In this document: positions 16,890 to 26,298 of the stretch, in pieces
Position numbering within the stretch: position 1 is the first letter of the stretch
Layout: each line of letters starts with the position of its first letter
Assembly: GCA_013416485.1 (NCBI GenBank)
Contig: JACCEO010000014.1
Span: 1-37,760, forward strand
Source of the DNA: Alcaligenaceae bacterium
GTDB taxonomy: Bacteria; Pseudomonadota; Gammaproteobacteria; Burkholderiales; Burkholderiaceae_B
Direction of reading: 5' to 3'
Length of the DNA stretch: 37,760 bases
The notes under the pieces: generated by a model
The model's database searches: none
Told to the model about the DNA's origin: nothing
What the model saw: the letters and a program-made list of their open reading frames with translations, nothing else
Made by a program: the position numbers and the translations under genes

Positions 16890-18305
16890 TTAGCGGTTTG
16901 TGGGCAACATTTTGCCTGGATTTAAAATATTATGCGGATCAAACGCCTGTTTCAAACTGGCCATCAAGTCTAGGGCGTCTTGCCCATGCTCGGCCAGCAT
17001 GAATTCCATCTTATGTAGACCTACGCCGTGCTCGCCCGTACATGTGCCATCCATAGCGATAGCGCGCTGTACCAGTTGATTATTCAAGCGCTCGGACTCT
17101 TCCCATTGCTGGGGGTTATCCGGATCTAAAAGCATCAGAACGTGGAAATTTCCATCACCAACGTGCCCGACTATGGTGTAAGGAAATGAAGCCTTATCCA
17201 TTTCAGCGGCCGTCTGGCTTACACATTCAGCGAGTCGTGAAATAGGAACACAGACATCGGTAGTACTGGCACGGCAACCTGGTTTTAACTGTAGCGCAGC
17301 AAAATAAGCGTTATGACGCGCCGTCCATAAGCGACTGCGGTCTTCGGGGCGTTCTGCCCACTCAAAGTCCATGCCGCCATTATCATGGGTAATGGACTGT
17401 ACGATTTCGGCCTGCTCTTTGACACCAGCTGGGCTACCGTGGAATTCAAACAGTAGTAAAGGGGATGCTTTCAGGGTCAGCTTGCTATATGCATTGGTCG
17501 CTTGGACCGCCGCCGCATCCATGAATTCGACCCTGGCAACAGGCACACCCATTTGTATGACTTCAATCACGCTTTGGACAGCAGCCTCTAGCGTAGGAAA
17601 GTTGCAAATAGCTGCAGATATGGCTTCAGGCTGGGGATATAAACGCACGGTGACTTCGGTAATAATACCTAGCGTGCCTTCACTACCAACAAAAATACGA
17701 GTCAAATCGTACCCAGCAGACGATTTACGCGCCCGATTCGCAGTGTCTATGATGCGCCCATCAGCGGTAACGACTTTCAACGACATCACGTTTTCACGCA
17801 TGGTGCCGTAACGCACTGCATTAGTCCCCGAAGCACGGGTGGCTGCCATACCGCCCAAACTGGCATCCGCCCCAGGATCTATGGGAAAGAATAAGCCAGT
17901 ATTACGTATTTCCTCGTTTAGCTGCATACGAGTCACACCCGCTTGAACCGTGGCAGTGAAGTCTTCCGCATGCACCGCCACAACTTGGTTCATACCTGAC
18001 AAGTCCAGGCTAATCCCACCTTGTATGGCCAGCAAGTGCCCTTCTAGCGAAGAACCCACGCCAAATGGGATTAAGGGAACCTTATGTTGATGGCAGTGTT
18101 TAGCCACCCAAGCGACGTCATCTGTACTTAACGCAAACACGACACCGTCGGGCAACATGGGTGGATAAGGGGACTCATCCCGCCCATGATGTTCGCGCAC
18201 GGCATGCGCCATGGAAAATCGCTCGCCAAACTGCTGCTGCAGTGCTTCCATGAAACCAGTTGGTATAGAACGACGTAATTCTGGTGCCGACACGGGTGAA
18301 TTCAT
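16890..18305 (-). CDS. FAD-linked oxidase, probable D-lactate dehydrogenase (cytochrome type)
   Basis: The 471-residue flavoprotein belongs to the same FAD-oxidase family as GlcD but to a different branch, close to D-lactate dehydrogenases of the mitochondrial LDHD/DLD type. Visible signatures are IPFGVGSSLEGHLLA, DASLGGMAATRASGTNAVRYG, GSEGTLGIITEVTVRLYP, VGHVGDGNFHVL and CTGEHGVGLHK. It probably oxidises D-lactate to pyruvate, donating electrons to cytochrome or quinone. Other 2-hydroxy acids are possible. AAGGATC precedes ATG 18305. It is 51 bp after aroG with no terminator between them, and 12 bp before glcD. Confidence 0.88.
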   Translation of the reverse strand: MNSPVSAPELRRSIPTGFMEALQQQFGERFSMAHAVREHHGRDESPYPPMLPDGVVFALSTDDVAWVAKHCHQHKVPLIPFGVGSSLEGHLLAIQGGISLDLSGMNQVVAVHAEDFTATVQAGVTRMQLNEEIRNTGLFFPIDPGADASLGGMAATRASGTNAVRYGTMRENVMSLKVVTADGRIIDTANRARKSSAGYDLTRIFVGSEGTLGIITEVTVRLYPQPEAISAAICNFPTLEAAVQSVIEVIQMGVPVARVEFMDAAAVQATNAYSKLTLKASPLLLFEFHGSPAGVKEQAEIVQSITHDNGGMDFEWAERPEDRSRLWTARHNAYFAALQLKPGCRASTTDVCVPISRLAECVSQTAAEMDKASFPYTIVGHVGDGNFHVLMLLDPDNPQQWEESERLNNQLVQRAIAMDGTCTGEHGVGLHKMEFMLAEHGQDALDLMASLKQAFDPHNILNPGKMLPTNR

Positions 18306-18356
18306 GAAAAGATCCTTACTACTGTAGCTAACGGTTTAAAAACAATGATTACGATA

Positions 18357-19457
18357 CTAAGCAGCGGCCCCAGAAGCCACCGCTTGTGCCTGTTTTTCGC
18401 GACGAACTTTAACAGCACTGGCCAGACGTTCCAGAACTTGGATAGAAGCATCCCAGTCGATACAGCCATCGGTAATACTAAGCCCGTAGGTTAAAGGTTT
18501 GCCAGGGACCAAGTCCTGACGCCCACCCACCAAGTTGCTTTCTATCATGACGCCAAAAATGCTTTGGTCGCCAGTTTCCATTTGAGTGGCAATATCATCG
18601 ACCACTAAAGGCTGGTTGCGGTAGTCTTTGTTGCTGTTGGCATGGCTGGTATCTACCATCAGGCGTGCGGTCACGCCTGATTTCTTCAGGATATCGCAGG
18701 CTTGGGCCACGCTTTCAGCATCGTAGTTAGGTGCTTTACCGCCACGTAAGATTAAATGGCAATCTTTATTGCCCAGGGTCGACACAATGGCCGAGTGCCC
18801 ACCTTTGGTCACTGACAAAAAGTGGTGAGGCTGGGACGCAGCATTGATTGCATCCACTGCGATTTTAATGTCGCCACCAGTACCGTTTTTAAAACCCACA
18901 GGACATGACAAGCCAGACGCCAATTCGCGGTGTACCTGGCTTTCTGTAGTACGTGCCCCTATGGCACCCCAAGCGACCAGGTCAGCAATGTATTGCGGCG
19001 TGATCATGTCTAAAAACTCACAACCCGCGGGCAGGCCCAAGGCGTTCACATCAATCAACAACTCACGCGCGGTACGCAGGCCCTGGTTGATGTTGAAACT
19101 ACCGTCTAGGCCGGGGTCATTGATTAGACCTTTCCAGCCCACTGTAGTACGCGGCTTTTCAAAATAAACCCGCATAATAATTTCAAGTTCACCCTTGAAC
19201 AATTCGCGCTGTTCAGCCAATTTACGGGCATAGTCCATTGCGGCTTTAGGGTTATGTATAGAGCATGGCCCTATGACCACCGCCAAACGGTCGTCCTGGC
19301 CTTGCAAAATATTATGCACAGCCCGGCGCGCGCCATATACGGTCGCCGAGATATCCGTAGTGCACGGGAACTCGCGCATCACGTGGGCGGGCGGACTCAG
19401 TTCCTTGATTTCGCGGATTCGTAGATCATCAGTATTGTGCGACACAGCGTACTCCAT
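18357..19457 (-). CDS. aroG: Class I DAHP synthase (3-deoxy-7-phosphoheptulonate synthase)
   Basis: The enzyme condenses phosphoenolpyruvate and erythrose 4-phosphate, the entry step to aromatic amino acids. The 366-residue protein aligns by eye with the E. coli AroG type: NTDDLRIREIKELSPP at the N-terminus, then DDRLAVVIGPCSIHNP, RVYFEKPRTTVGWKGL, KNGTGGDIKIAVDA and VDTSHANSNKD. Metal-binding Cys and His positions are present. Start ATG 19457 is chosen because it reproduces the E. coli N-terminus. The longer frame starts at a TTG (19487) inside the U-tract of the attenuator terminator. The Phe-rich leader upstream suggests phenylalanine control of expression. Confidence 0.95.
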   Translation of the reverse strand: MEYAVSHNTDDLRIREIKELSPPAHVMREFPCTTDISATVYGARRAVHNILQGQDDRLAVVIGPCSIHNPKAAMDYARKLAEQRELFKGELEIIMRVYFEKPRTTVGWKGLINDPGLDGSFNINQGLRTARELLIDVNALGLPAGCEFLDMITPQYIADLVAWGAIGARTTESQVHRELASGLSCPVGFKNGTGGDIKIAVDAINAASQPHHFLSVTKGGHSAIVSTLGNKDCHLILRGGKAPNYDAESVAQACDILKKSGVTARLMVDTSHANSNKDYRNQPLVVDDIATQMETGDQSIFGVMIESNLVGGRQDLVPGKPLTYGLSITDGCIDWDASIQVLERLASAVKVRREKQAQAVASGAAA

Positions 19458-19485
19458 AGTGTTTGTCAGCTTAGCGTAAGCGGAC

Positions 19486-19520
19486 AAAAAAAGCCGCCTG
19501 GCTAACGCTGGCGGCTTTTT
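19486..19520 (-). terminator. Attenuator terminator before aroG
   Basis: On the minus strand AAAAAGCCGCC and GGCGGCTTTTT form an 11-bp stem with a loop of 11 bases, ending in seven T residues. It lies 16 bp after the leader-peptide stop and 28 bp before the aroG ATG. An upstream segment (19564-19571, CGCTGGTG) can pair with 19506-19513 (CGCCAGCG, containing part of the 5' arm) over 8 bp including one G-U pair. That pairing would exclude the terminator. This is the mutually exclusive layout of amino-acid attenuators. Confidence 0.88.
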
Positions 19521-19536
19521 GGGGAATTTGGTTCTG

Positions 19537-19623
19537 TTACCGAATAAAACGCTTCCCTTCCTGCACCAGCGGTGTCGGAAAGATAAAAAAATAAAAGAAA
19601 AAGTTCTTGGAAGCGATGTTCAT
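19537..19623 (-). CDS. Phe-rich leader peptide of the aroG attenuator (pheL-like)
   Basis: This 28-codon frame was too short for standard gene calling. It reads MNIASKNFFFYFFIFPTPLV and then QEGKRFIR. Residues 8-15 hold six Phe, one Tyr and one Ile, closely resembling the FFFAFFFTFP core of the E. coli pheA leader. Ribosome stalling at these codons when charged tRNA-Phe is scarce would leave 19564-19571 free to form the antiterminator. Translation to the stop at 19537-19539 would cover it and let the terminator form. The Shine-Dalgarno is weak. A candidate promoter (TTGCCA at 19655-19660, TAGAGT at 19632-19637, 17-bp spacer) would leave almost no 5' leader, so the real promoter may be elsewhere. 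The function rests on sequence logic only. Confidence 0.85.
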   Translation of the reverse strand: MNIASKNFFFYFFIFPTPLVQEGKRFIR

Positions 19624-20000
19624 ATAAAGTCACTCTACCACGTGCCTAGTAGTTTGGCAACTCGTTAACGCATCACAATATCCAGACATTGATGTCTGCG
19701 CCAAACCGTTTCAACAACCTGCTGGGCCCCGTCAAAAATGACCTTGTACTGACAAACCATAAAAAGGACCATTTTTGTGCAGATACATAAAACCGCAGAA
19801 TATAAGCAAAAAAGTAGCAAAAGTTCGTAATAGTTAAGTAACTTACTAACAGGGAAAACCAATTCTTGACTCAACAGAAATAGGCAACCAAAGTTTTGGC
19901 CGCCCCTGTTGTTAATAGATGGGTATGAAGAAGATTACTATCAGATTCGGTCGCCATTGCAGCGACCGTACTACACACAAAAACAATTAACGATTCGCGA
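19624..20000. other. Intergenic region between tldD and the aroG leader
   Basis: This stretch of 377 bp should contain the promoter of the aroG leader transcript. It also holds a strong hairpin just after tldD (19948-19968), listed separately. A 69-codon minus-strand frame (19665-19874) is hydrophobic in its first half and has no Shine-Dalgarno, so it is not called. Its last 31 codons look more protein-like than the rest and might be a decayed gene fragment. Confidence 0.45.
19948..19968 (-). terminator. Hairpin downstream of tldD
   Basis: CGGTCGC and GCGACCG form a perfect 7-bp stem with a 7-base loop, about 32 bp after the tldD stop. There is no U-tract on either strand. It could therefore be an RNA 3'-end stabiliser or a Rho-assisted stop rather than a classic intrinsic terminator. 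Confidence 0.4.
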
Positions 20001-21458
20001 TCAGGCCGTGCCGCCAACAGTTAAGCCTTCCATACGGACTGTAGGCATGCCTACACCCACAGGGACGCTTTGACCTTCTTTACCGCAAGTACCCACGCCC
20101 GAGTCCAGCTGCATATCGTTGCCGATAAGACTGACCTGATTCATAGCTTCTGGGCCACTGCCGATTAGCGTAGCGCCCTTAACCGGGTAAGTAACTTTGC
20201 CATTTTCTATCATGTAGGCTTCGGAAGCGGAAAACACGAACTTACCACTGGTGATATCGACCTGACCACCGCCAAAATTGACTGCATACAAGCCGTTTTT
20301 AACCGATGCCACAATTTCTTCGGGTGGCGTCTGGCCCGCCAGCATGTAGGTATTGGTCATACGCGGCATAGGCAAATGCGCAAAGGATTCCCTGCGTCCA
20401 TTACCGGTAACCGGCATGCCCATTAACCTAGCATTCAGGGTATCTTGCATATACCCCTTCAAGATACCGTCTTCGATCAGTACATTACGCTGAGTGGGGT
20501 TACCTTCATCGTCTATGTTTAAGGAACCACGTCTATCAGGCAAGGTGCCATCATCCACTACTGTTACCCCCTTAGAGGCTACCCTTTCACCAATACGACC
20601 TGCGAAAACGCTGGACCCTTTGCGGTTGAAATCGCCTTCCAAACCATGGCCAACGGCTTCGTGCAGCAAGATACCTGGCCAGCCCGACCCTAACACCACC
20701 GTCATTTGGCCAGCGGGTGCAGGTCTAGCTTCTAGGTTGGTTAGGGCTTCGTGGGTAGCGCGCTGCACATAAGAGCGCAATATGTCATCGGTGAAATACG
20801 CTAAACCTGAACGCCCACCACCGCCACCATGACCCATTTCTCGGCGGCCATCGCGCTCGGCGATAACGGTCAGGGACAGACGCACCAAAGGACGAACATC
20901 GGCGGCTAGTCGGCCATCGCTGCCAGCAACCAAGACGACATCGTATTCGGCCCCCAAACCTGCCATGACTTGAATGATATGTGGATCGGCCGCACGCGCC
21001 ATCGCTTCAATACGACCCAACAAAGCGACTTTGTCTGGGGCCGACAAGGAATTCACTGGGTCTATGGCCGGATACAGATCAGGCCTAGCCTGTGGCATAG
21101 TGCGCACAATTTTCTGCTGGCCCGCGCCTTGACGTGCAATGGTGCGCACCGCCTGTGCTGACGATAGCAAAGCTTCAGCGGACAGAGTATCCGAGTAAGC
21201 AAAGGCAGTTTTTTCGCCGCTAATGGCGCGCACACCAACACCTTGCTCGATAGAAAAACTACCCGTTTTGACGATACCTTCTTCCAGGCTCCAACTTTCG
21301 CTACGTGTGTATTGAAAGTACAGATCGGCGTAATCGACCTTATGGGTGAAGATCTCGCCCATGGCGCGTGCCATATCGGTTTCGCTTAAACCCCAGGGAT
21401 CCAGCAAAACCGACCTGGCGGTATCAAGGGCACTAATAACAGGCTCAACAAGTTTCAT
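20001..21458 (-). CDS. tldD: Metalloprotease TldD
   Basis: TldD pairs with TldE (PmbA) in a heterodimeric metalloprotease that trims unfolded or modified peptides in the cytoplasm, for example microcin B17 precursors and CcdA (family knowledge). The 485-residue protein has the zinc motif HEAVGH at 266-271 (HExxxH) within [19 protein letters not shown]. The distal Cys ligand lies in [15 protein letters not shown] near the C-terminus. Length is normal for TldD (481 in E. coli). The nitrilase-family gene lies 28 bp upstream on the same strand, so the two are probably co-transcribed. The partner tldE is not in the window. Confidence 0.95.
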   Translation of the reverse strand: MKLVEPVISALDTARSVLLDPWGLSETDMARAMGEIFTHKVDYADLYFQYTRSESWSLEEGIVKTGSFSIEQGVGVRAISGEKTAFAYSDTLSAEALLSSAQAVRTIARQGAGQQKIVRTMPQARPDLYPAIDPVNSLSAPDKVALLGRIEAMARAADPHIIQVMAGLGAEYDVVLVAGSDGRLAADVRPLVRLSLTVIAERDGRREMGHGGGGGRSGLAYFTDDILRSYVQRATHEALTNLEARPAPAGQMTVVLGSGWPGILLHEAVGHGLEGDFNRKGSSVFAGRIGERVASKGVTVVDDGTLPDRRGSLNIDDEGNPTQRNVLIEDGILKGYMQDTLNARLMGMPVTGNGRRESFAHLPMPRMTNTYMLAGQTPPEEIVASVKNGLYAVNFGGGQVDITSGKFVFSASEAYMIENGKVTYPVKGATLIGSGPEAMNQVSLIGNDMQLDSGVGTCGKEGQSVPVGVGMPTVRMEGLTVGGTA

Positions 21459-21486
21459 AAATTAAATAATAAGACCGTAGTAAAAA

Positions 21487-22305
21487 TTACATTGTTCGGT
21501 GTTTCAAGGCGGGCAATGAAAGGCGGATATCGGCCACATGCTGGGTATCTATCGTACCAGCGACAATGCCCGCACCCTGCTCTAGGCAGGACAACAGATT
21601 GCCCCAAGGGTCAATTAAAACAGAATGTCCCCAAGTGCGCCTGCCATTTTCGTGCCGACCACCCTGTGCTGCCGCTAAAACGTAGCACTGATTCTCTATG
21701 GCCCGGGCGCGCAACAGAATTTCCCAATGGGCTTGCCCGGTAGTGTAAGTAAATGCTGAAGGGACCACGATCAGGTTGACCTCGCCCAAGGCCCGGTACA
21801 GCTCGGGAAAACGAAGGTCATAACACACGGATAAACCCGTTTTGCCCCAAGGCCCTGTGAATGTTTGTGGGACATTATCACCGGGTCTAATGGCCCGAGA
21901 CTCGTCATATGACTCTTCTCCCCTGACATAACCAAACAGATGAACCTTGTCATAGCGTGCAGCCATAGCACCTGACGGATCGTAGACCAGTAAGCTGTTG
22001 TAGACCCGGTCTGCATCCGGGCTGGCCAGTGGCAAGGTGCCTCCTACTAACCAAATACCATGTTTACTGGCCTGATTAGATAGAAAATCCTGTATAGGCC
22101 CCTGCCCCAAGGTTTCTTTCAGAGCCAATTTATCGTGGTCTTGGCGCCCCATAAAACAAAAGTATTCAGGCAATACAAGCAATGTTGCGCCGCCATCGAC
22201 TGCCTGCGCGATTAAATCACCAGCCTGCTGCAGGTTATCTTCTAGCTGTGTGGAAGAAACCATTTGAATAGCAGCTACCTGAAAGCGAGTTTGTGAGTTT
22301 TTCAT
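21487..22305 (-). CDS. Carbon-nitrogen hydrolase (nitrilase superfamily, Nit type)
   Basis: The 272-residue protein has the Glu-Lys-Cys triad of the superfamily: Glu47 in LVLPEYF, Lys120 in YDKVHLFGY and Cys161 in SVCYDLRFPELYR. Motifs and length fit the Nit1/Nit2 branch, whose members act on omega-amides or deaminated glutathione (a metabolite-repair role). The exact substrate here is not shown by sequence. Start ATG 22305 gives MKNSQTRFQVAAIQM, the usual N-terminus. The frame upstream to 22356 is AT-rich and adds hydrophobic residues not typical of the family. It lies 28 bp before tldD, a pairing also common in other betaproteobacteria. Confidence 0.9.
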   Translation of the reverse strand: MKNSQTRFQVAAIQMVSSTQLEDNLQQAGDLIAQAVDGGATLLVLPEYFCFMGRQDHDKLALKETLGQGPIQDFLSNQASKHGIWLVGGTLPLASPDADRVYNSLLVYDPSGAMAARYDKVHLFGYVRGEESYDESRAIRPGDNVPQTFTGPWGKTGLSVCYDLRFPELYRALGEVNLIVVPSAFTYTTGQAHWEILLRARAIENQCYVLAAAQGGRHENGRRTWGHSVLIDPWGNLLSCLEQGAGIVAGTIDTQHVADIRLSLPALKHRTM

Positions 22306-22447
22306 TATATAAAGCCATAAAGATTTCCACAGATATATAAGTACGGATATAATCACAAAAAATTATGCGAGATTTTTAAGTTTTAATCGTTAAATTTTTA
22401 GCTTATATACCTAAATTCACCTTATCTGTTCTTACAAGGAAGCATTA

Positions 22448-22789
22448 ATGTCTACTGACGTTTACTTGACCGAAAAACAAAAAATTGAAAATCAAATCCT
22501 TCAGTTGCAACAACAGGCCAAAGAACTTCAAGAACGCCATCGCCAGCCCGCCATTACATCCATAATACAGTCGATGGTCGAATATGACATTACCCCAGAA
22601 GAAATAGCCACTGCGTTTGGCCGTCAAACCAAACGCAGCACCACATCAGGCGCGGCACGCAAACCTGTTGCCATTAAGTTTCGCCATCCTTTAACGGGTG
22701 ACACCTGGACGGGTCGTGGCAAAGCTCCGCGTTGGATCACATCTGCTGAATCGCAAGGGCAGTCACGCGACCAGTTCCTAGTGGACTAA
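22448..22789 (+). CDS. H-NS-family nucleoid-associated protein
   Basis: The 113-residue protein has an N-terminal coiled-coil (about residues 8-35, rich in Gln, Leu and Glu) for oligomerisation. The C-terminal DNA-binding motif is TWTGRGKAPRWI around residues 86-97. This is the betaproteobacterial form of the H-NS AT-hook-like loop. Such proteins bind AT-rich DNA in the minor groove and silence acquired genes. AAGGA precedes ATG 22448. The 130 bp before it are very AT-rich, with a repeated TTAAATTTTTA-like pattern, as expected for an autoregulated H-NS gene. It is monocistronic and convergent with the DUF4136 gene. Confidence 0.93.
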   Translation: MSTDVYLTEKQKIENQILQLQQQAKELQERHRQPAITSIIQSMVEYDITPEEIATAFGRQTKRSTTSGAARKPVAIKFRHPLTGDTWTGRGKAPRWITSAESQGQSRDQFLVD

Positions 22790-22810
22790 TACCCAGTCTG
22801 TAGACCAGCC

Positions 22811-23461
22811 TTAGTGGGTGCGTTCATATCGAACCTCCCGCACTTGCCCATTATTTCCAGGAAAGTTATCAAATACCGCCCTGGCCAAATATGGCATAAG
22901 TTCAGTCAGGTTATCGTCCTGACTAATACTAACAGCGCTGGATCTATATACTTCTGCACCCTGGTTATGCTTATCATTAATGGTAACAACCAGGGTGTTT
23001 TTATGTATTTCAACGGGTACGTTGACTACTGATGGCCCCATATAAAAGCCACCACCCCAACCACTATAAGCCCCACCATAACCACCAAAAAAGGGACTAA
23101 ATCCCCAACCATTGTTAATATAGTTATCGTTATACTGCTGCACCCACGTTTGGCTAACGGGACTGCTATAACTAAACTGCACATCAAAACGGGCTAATTC
23201 AGGCTGTTGTGCTTCAACCAGACCAGTAGCGCTAATATTGGCCCTAATCATATCGGCATATGCCTGAAACTCTAGGTTATTACGCTGCGTATCTGTAGCC
23301 ACTATCGTGTAAGTTGCGCCCTCTGTGCCTGCAGGCCATTGCTGATAGCTAGTCACCCTGGCATCCAAGGTAGACGCACAACCTGACAATAAAAACACGC
23401 CTACGGCTAAAGCCAACCAGCGATACAAAGCATTGAATGATCTATTTTGTGTATTGCGCAT
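22811..23461 (-). CDS. DUF4136-type lipoprotein
   Basis: The 216-residue precursor has a signal peptide ending in LLSGCAS, a lipobox with Cys28, so it is an outer- or inner-membrane lipoprotein. The conserved part contains SYQQWPAGTEGATYTIV and a domain resembling DUF4136. There is also a Gly/Trp/Tyr-rich stretch around residues 115-145 (NNGWGFSPFFGG and following). The function of DUF4136 proteins is unknown. It is a single gene, divergent from pepN across 125 bp, and it ends 21 bp from the H-NS-like gene. Confidence 0.85.
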   Translation of the reverse strand: MRNTQNRSFNALYRWLALAVGVFLLSGCASTLDARVTSYQQWPAGTEGATYTIVATDTQRNNLEFQAYADMIRANISATGLVEAQQPELARFDVQFSYSSPVSQTWVQQYNDNYINNGWGFSPFFGGYGGAYSGWGGGFYMGPSVVNVPVEIHKNTLVVTINDKHNQGAEVYRSSAVSISQDDNLTELMPYLARAVFDNFPGNNGQVREVRYERTH

Positions 23462-23586
23462 AAGTCCTTCCTTTAGCTATATCGCATTGGACACTAAAAC
23501 TTGCATATAGGTTGCATCCTTTTTATACCAGCCTTGGTTCCCAGCAAATACTACAATAGTGTCATCAAGAATTACCTAGGCCTATC

Positions 23587-26298
23587 ATGACCGCTGAAAG
23601 CTCTACGACTATATTTCGCCAGGACTACCTGCCATATCCTTATCTACTACCTAGCGTACACCTACGCTTTGATCTGGATCCAGACCAAACTCGGGTTTAT
23701 GCCAAACAGGATTATGTACGCGTAGGTGCCGAAAACCAGCCTTTGGTACTAGACGGTCAAGGCTTGGAACTAAAGTCCGTAGCGCTGAACGGACACATAC
23801 TGACACCAGCAGACTACCAACTAACGGAACACTCTCTTACCTTATACCCAACAACTGAACGCTTCACCGTAGATATTGTCAGTGTCTGCCGGCCAATAGG
23901 CAACAGCACCCTGATGGGTTTATATGTGTCCAATGACCAGCTATTCACCCAATGCGAAGCCCAGGGCTTTCGCCGTATCACCTGGTTCCCGGACCGCCCT
24001 GATGTCATGGCGCGCTACACCGTCACCCTTAGGGGAAAAAAACAGCTCTACCCCTTACTGCTGTCCAACGGCAACCTGATCACGTCCACAGAATTATCAG
24101 AAGGACGGCACGAAGCCGTCTGGGAAGACCCCCACCCCAAACCCAGCTACCTATTTGCACTGGTGGCCGGCAGCTTCTCCTGCCGCGAACAGGCATACAC
24201 CACCGCCAGTGGCCGCTCAGCCACGCTACAGGTATATAGCGATCAGGAATCTCAAGACAAAACTGCATGGGCACTGGACTGCCTAGTACGTTCAGCACGC
24301 TGGGACGAACAACGCTTTGGACTCGAACTGGATCTGGACCGGTTTATGGTGGTAGCTGCCCATGACTTCAACATGGGTGCCATGGAAAACAAAGGCCTAA
24401 ATGTCTTCAACGCCGCCTATGTACTGGCCAGCCCAGACACAGCAACAGATGCTGCCTACCGCGCCATAGAAGCGGTTATAGGCCACGAGTACTTTCATAA
24501 CTGGACGGGCAACCGGGTCACTTGCCGCGACTGGTTCCAACTTTCCCTAAAGGAAGGTCTAACCGTTTTTCGTGACCAAGAGTTTTCTGCTGACATGATG
24601 GCCTATGGCTTATCGGGCACAGAAGCGCGCAGCGCAAAAGCCGTAAAGCGAATAGACGATGTGGCCACATTGCGCCTGGCTCAATTCCCCGAAGATGGCG
24701 GCCCTATGGCTCATCCTATACGTCCAGAAAACTATCAGGAAATTGCCAACTTCTACACAGCAACTATTTACGAAAAAGGCGCCGAAGTCATACGCATGCA
24801 GCATACCCTGCTAGGCGAAGCTGGCTTTCGTGCAGGTATCACCGAATACTTTCGACGCCACGACGGCCATGCCGTGACCTGCGACGACTTCATCGACGCT
24901 ATGGATTTTGTCTATAAAAAACAAAACCCCGGCAAGAACCTAGATGTATTTCGTCGCTGGTACAGCCAAGCAGGCACGCCAAAGGTAGCTGTACAGCTAA
25001 ACTACGACCCCAGCACCCTGCGCTGCTCGATTACGCTAAGCCAGCGCAACGAACCCGTGGGCGTTGAATGCTTGCGCACCCCACCATTGCCCAAAGCCCC
25101 ACTACATATTCCCTTTGCGCTAGGTCTGCTTAACCAAGCCGGCCAGCCCTTAGCACTTATGCACAATGGCCATAAGGTAGATACGGCGCTGCTGGAACTA
25201 ACAGAGCGCGAGCAGACCTGGACATTTGATCACATTGCCGAACAACCCATAGTGTCGCTATTGCGCGATTTCTCGGCCCCCGTCATTGTTGAGTTTGACC
25301 ACAGTAATACTGAACTGGCCATATTGGCCCAACACGACACAGATCCTTACGCTCGCTGGGAAGCAGGTCAACAATTAGCCACCCGCCAGCTACTGGCGTT
25401 AACTCGCGCAATCTCGCAGGGTTTACCTTTGTCCGTGGATGCCGAGTTTTCCGCGACGTGGCGTGAACGTCAAAACGACGACCAGATCAGCCCTGCCTAT
25501 CAGGCTCGCTTACTGGCCCTGCCATCCGCTAGAGAGCTACTGGAAAAAACCACGCCTATGGATCCCCAGGCGGTTGTTCAAGCCAGCCGCCACTTGCGTC
25601 AGCATCTGGGTCAGACCCTGGCTGATGGCTGGATGACTACTTATACCCAGATGGCCAATGATAAGGGTGACTACTCGCCTGATGCCCTATCTGCAGGACG
25701 TCGCGCCCTAAAGAATCAAGCCTTGTATTACCTGATGGCAGGCGGCCACCCGCAAGCGCAGCCCTTGGCTTTGGATCAATACTATCAAGCGACTAACATG
25801 ACGGACCGTATGGGTGCCTTGGAAGCATTAGTACACTACGGTCACACCGATGCATGCACCCAAGCCTTGGCGCATTTTTATCAGCAATGGCAGCATGACC
25901 CTCTGGTAATCGACAAATGGTTTGCCTTGCAAGCCAGCGCACCCGCAAGCAATGTAGAATCTGTACGCGCACTTATGCTGCACCCAGCGTTTTCCATGCG
26001 CAACCCCAACCGTGCCCGTTCGCTAATTTTTCAGTTCTGCATCAACAACTTGCAGTCTGTACATACGCCGGAAGGTTATGCCTATTGGGCTGAACAGGTG
26101 TTAGCACTAGATACCCTGAATCCCGAAATCGCTGCTCGCCTAGTACGTTGCTTTGATAACTGGTCACGGTATATAGCTCCGTGTCGCGATGCCTTACTGG
26201 CAGCCTTTAAACATATTCAACAGCAAGCGACCTTATCACCCAATGTGGCTGAAATTGTCAGCAAAGCTATCAAAATTCAGTCACAGGACAACACATGA
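23587..26298 (+). CDS. pepN: Aminopeptidase N (M1 family)
   Basis: PepN removes N-terminal residues from peptides in the cytoplasm and contributes to the final steps of protein turnover. The 903-residue protein contains the substrate-recognition motif GAMEN at 264-268. The zinc site HEYFH is at 300-304, with the third ligand Glu323 in LKEGL, the same spacing as in E. coli PepN. Length is slightly greater than the E. coli enzyme (870). The C-terminal helical domain is complete. Its stop overlaps the fbp start by 4 bp (ATGA), so the two are translationally coupled. Confidence 0.97.
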   Translation: MTAESSTTIFRQDYLPYPYLLPSVHLRFDLDPDQTRVYAKQDYVRVGAENQPLVLDGQGLELKSVALNGHILTPADYQLTEHSLTLYPTTERFTVDIVSVCRPIGNSTLMGLYVSNDQLFTQCEAQGFRRITWFPDRPDVMARYTVTLRGKKQLYPLLLSNGNLITSTELSEGRHEAVWEDPHPKPSYLFALVAGSFSCREQAYTTASGRSATLQVYSDQESQDKTAWALDCLVRSARWDEQRFGLELDLDRFMVVAAHDFNMGAMENKGLNVFNAAYVLASPDTATDAAYRAIEAVIGHEYFHNWTGNRVTCRDWFQLSLKEGLTVFRDQEFSADMMAYGLSGTEARSAKAVKRIDDVATLRLAQFPEDGGPMAHPIRPENYQEIANFYTATIYEKGAEVIRMQHTLLGEAGFRAGITEYFRRHDGHAVTCDDFIDAMDFVYKKQNPGKNLDVFRRWYSQAGTPKVAVQLNYDPSTLRCSITLSQRNEPVGVECLRTPPLPKAPLHIPFALGLLNQAGQPLALMHNGHKVDTALLELTEREQTWTFDHIAEQPIVSLLRDFSAPVIVEFDHSNTELAILAQHDTDPYARWEAGQQLATRQLLALTRAISQGLPLSVDAEFSATWRERQNDDQISPAYQARLLALPSARELLEKTTPMDPQAVVQASRHLRQHLGQTLADGWMTTYTQMANDKGDYSPDALSAGRRALKNQALYYLMAGGHPQAQPLALDQYYQATNMTDRMGALEALVHYGHTDACTQALAHFYQQWQHDPLVIDKWFALQASAPASNVESVRALMLHPAFSMRNPNRARSLIFQFCINNLQSVHTPEGYAYWAEQVLALDTLNPEIAARLVRCFDNWSRYIAPCRDALLAAFKHIQQQATLSPNVAEIVSKAIKIQSQDNT

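Noticed and set aside
16890-18305. Possible duplication of glcD
   Set aside because: It shares the fold with GlcD, but the motifs belong to the D-lactate dehydrogenase branch. They are distant paralogues, not a recent duplication.
19665-19874. 69-codon minus-strand frame upstream of the aroG leader
   Set aside because: No ribosome-binding site and no family match. Only its last third looks protein-like, so it is at most a fragment.
22419-22436. 18-bp string ACCTTATCTGTTCTTACA before the H-NS-like gene, matched with one mismatch at 28386-28403 before the EamA gene
   Set aside because: About one such pair is expected by chance in a window of this size, and the two genes have no obvious common control.
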